Translations under genes and position numbers: made by a program
Assembly (NCBI GenBank): GCA_036925085.1
Contig: JAUPFP010000001.1
Location: forward strand, 16,338,842 to 16,402,841
Length of the DNA stretch: 64,000 nucleotides
Origin: Brachycybe producta
Lineage: Eukaryota > Arthropoda > Diplopoda > Playtdesmida > Andrognathidae
Direction of reading: 5' to 3'
Notes under the pieces: generated by a model
Database searches by the model: none
What the model was told of the DNA's origin: nothing
The model's input: only the letters and a program-made list of their open reading frames with translations
Part shown: positions 63,841 through 64,000 of the stretch, piece by piece
Numbering within the stretch: position 1 is the first letter of the stretch
Layout of the letters: the number at the start of each line of letters is the position of its first letter

Positions 63841-64000
63841 GCGCTGTTCAGACCGAGTATATTGGCCTGGTGCGTGTCGTCTGTAGGGTAGGTCGTAGTG
63901 TTGCTCGGACTGCTCTCGGTAACCGACAGAGTGTGGCGAAGAGCTGTCCGATTCACTACGGGGTCTGTGATGTTGTGATCGTTGGAGTGTTGCAGTGCGT
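63841..64000 (-). other. Upstream end of piece D2 at the window edge
   Basis: Minus-strand frames rich in Arg, Tyr, Ser and Gln (YRE/YRR words) resemble the gag-to-protease linker of gypsy elements. The gag core and 5' LTR would lie beyond 64000. Confidence 0.4.

Noticed and set aside
47251..64000. Search for the remaining Rab40 exons (G4/G5 motifs and SOCS box)
   Set aside because: No HAPGxPK-, GNRLHLAFKRQV- or SOCS-like coding segment with splice sites was recognised by eye; a short exon could have been missed.
1..64000. tRNA, rRNA, CRISPR arrays and bacterial operon signals
   Set aside because: None could be supported; introns, LTR elements, a LINE and hAT MITEs show animal DNA, so ribosome binding sites and rho-independent terminators do not apply.

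Overview
This window is intronic DNA of an invertebrate animal. One host gene can be read: a Rab40-type small GTPase on the + strand. Its first coding exon is at 3658-3934 and exons 2-4 are at 46927-47250, joined in frame by consensus splice sites. Intron 1 is about 43 kb long and intron 4 runs past the window edge. The host DNA is AT-rich. Most of the rest is transposable-element sequence, much of it clearly GC-richer. The Rab40 residues look invertebrate rather than vertebrate, but the species cannot be named from this.

Layout. 1-13.3 kb: an AT tandem array, a solo LTR with a 4-bp target duplication, Rab40 exon 1, and several foldback/MITE elements and minisatellites. 13.35-16.7 kb: the 3' end of a decayed minus-strand Ty3/gypsy-like element (LTR plus ORF3). 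16.96-18.04 kb: a hAT-type MITE with an exact 8-bp duplication. 18.49-25.23 kb: a decayed minus-strand gypsy element (ORF3, integrase, RNase H/RT, leader, 5' LTR). 25.57-28.56 kb: a decayed plus-strand relative. 28,841-41,336: a young 12.5-kb minus-strand gypsy element ('element A') with near-identical LTRs, inserted inside the left LTR of an older element ('element B', 28,621-46,664) with a 4-bp ATAC duplication. 46.9-47.25 kb: Rab40 exons 2-4. 48.77-52.06 kb: a CR1-like LINE relic split by a solo LTR. 52.36-54.34 kb: a solo LTR carrying a fragment of a divergent plus-strand element. 56.0-58.8 kb: another LTR plus ORF3 relic. 58.9-64 kb: two pieces of a different gypsy lineage.

The main novelty is the dominant gypsy family. 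Downstream of integrase, where other lineages may carry env, it has a long ORF3 with no domain I recognise. It lacks a signal peptide and convincing membrane segments. It has an acidic Ser-rich N-terminus, coiled coils, a very basic Lys/Arg middle, and a conserved C-terminal domain of about 200 residues. At least seven copies or fragments occur here, one of them very divergent. The family also has a leader packed with regularly spaced hairpins (ACGGAC-loop-GTCCGT), a probable -1 frameshift signal at the gag end, a candidate splice acceptor before ORF3, and conserved hairpins beside the polypurine tract and inside the LTR, each with paired compensatory changes.

Element A is structurally almost complete and recent, but its pol has a deletion of roughly 110 bp that shifts frame between RT and RNase H, so this copy is probably not autonomous. 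All coordinates and comparisons were made by eye. No alignment or database search was run.
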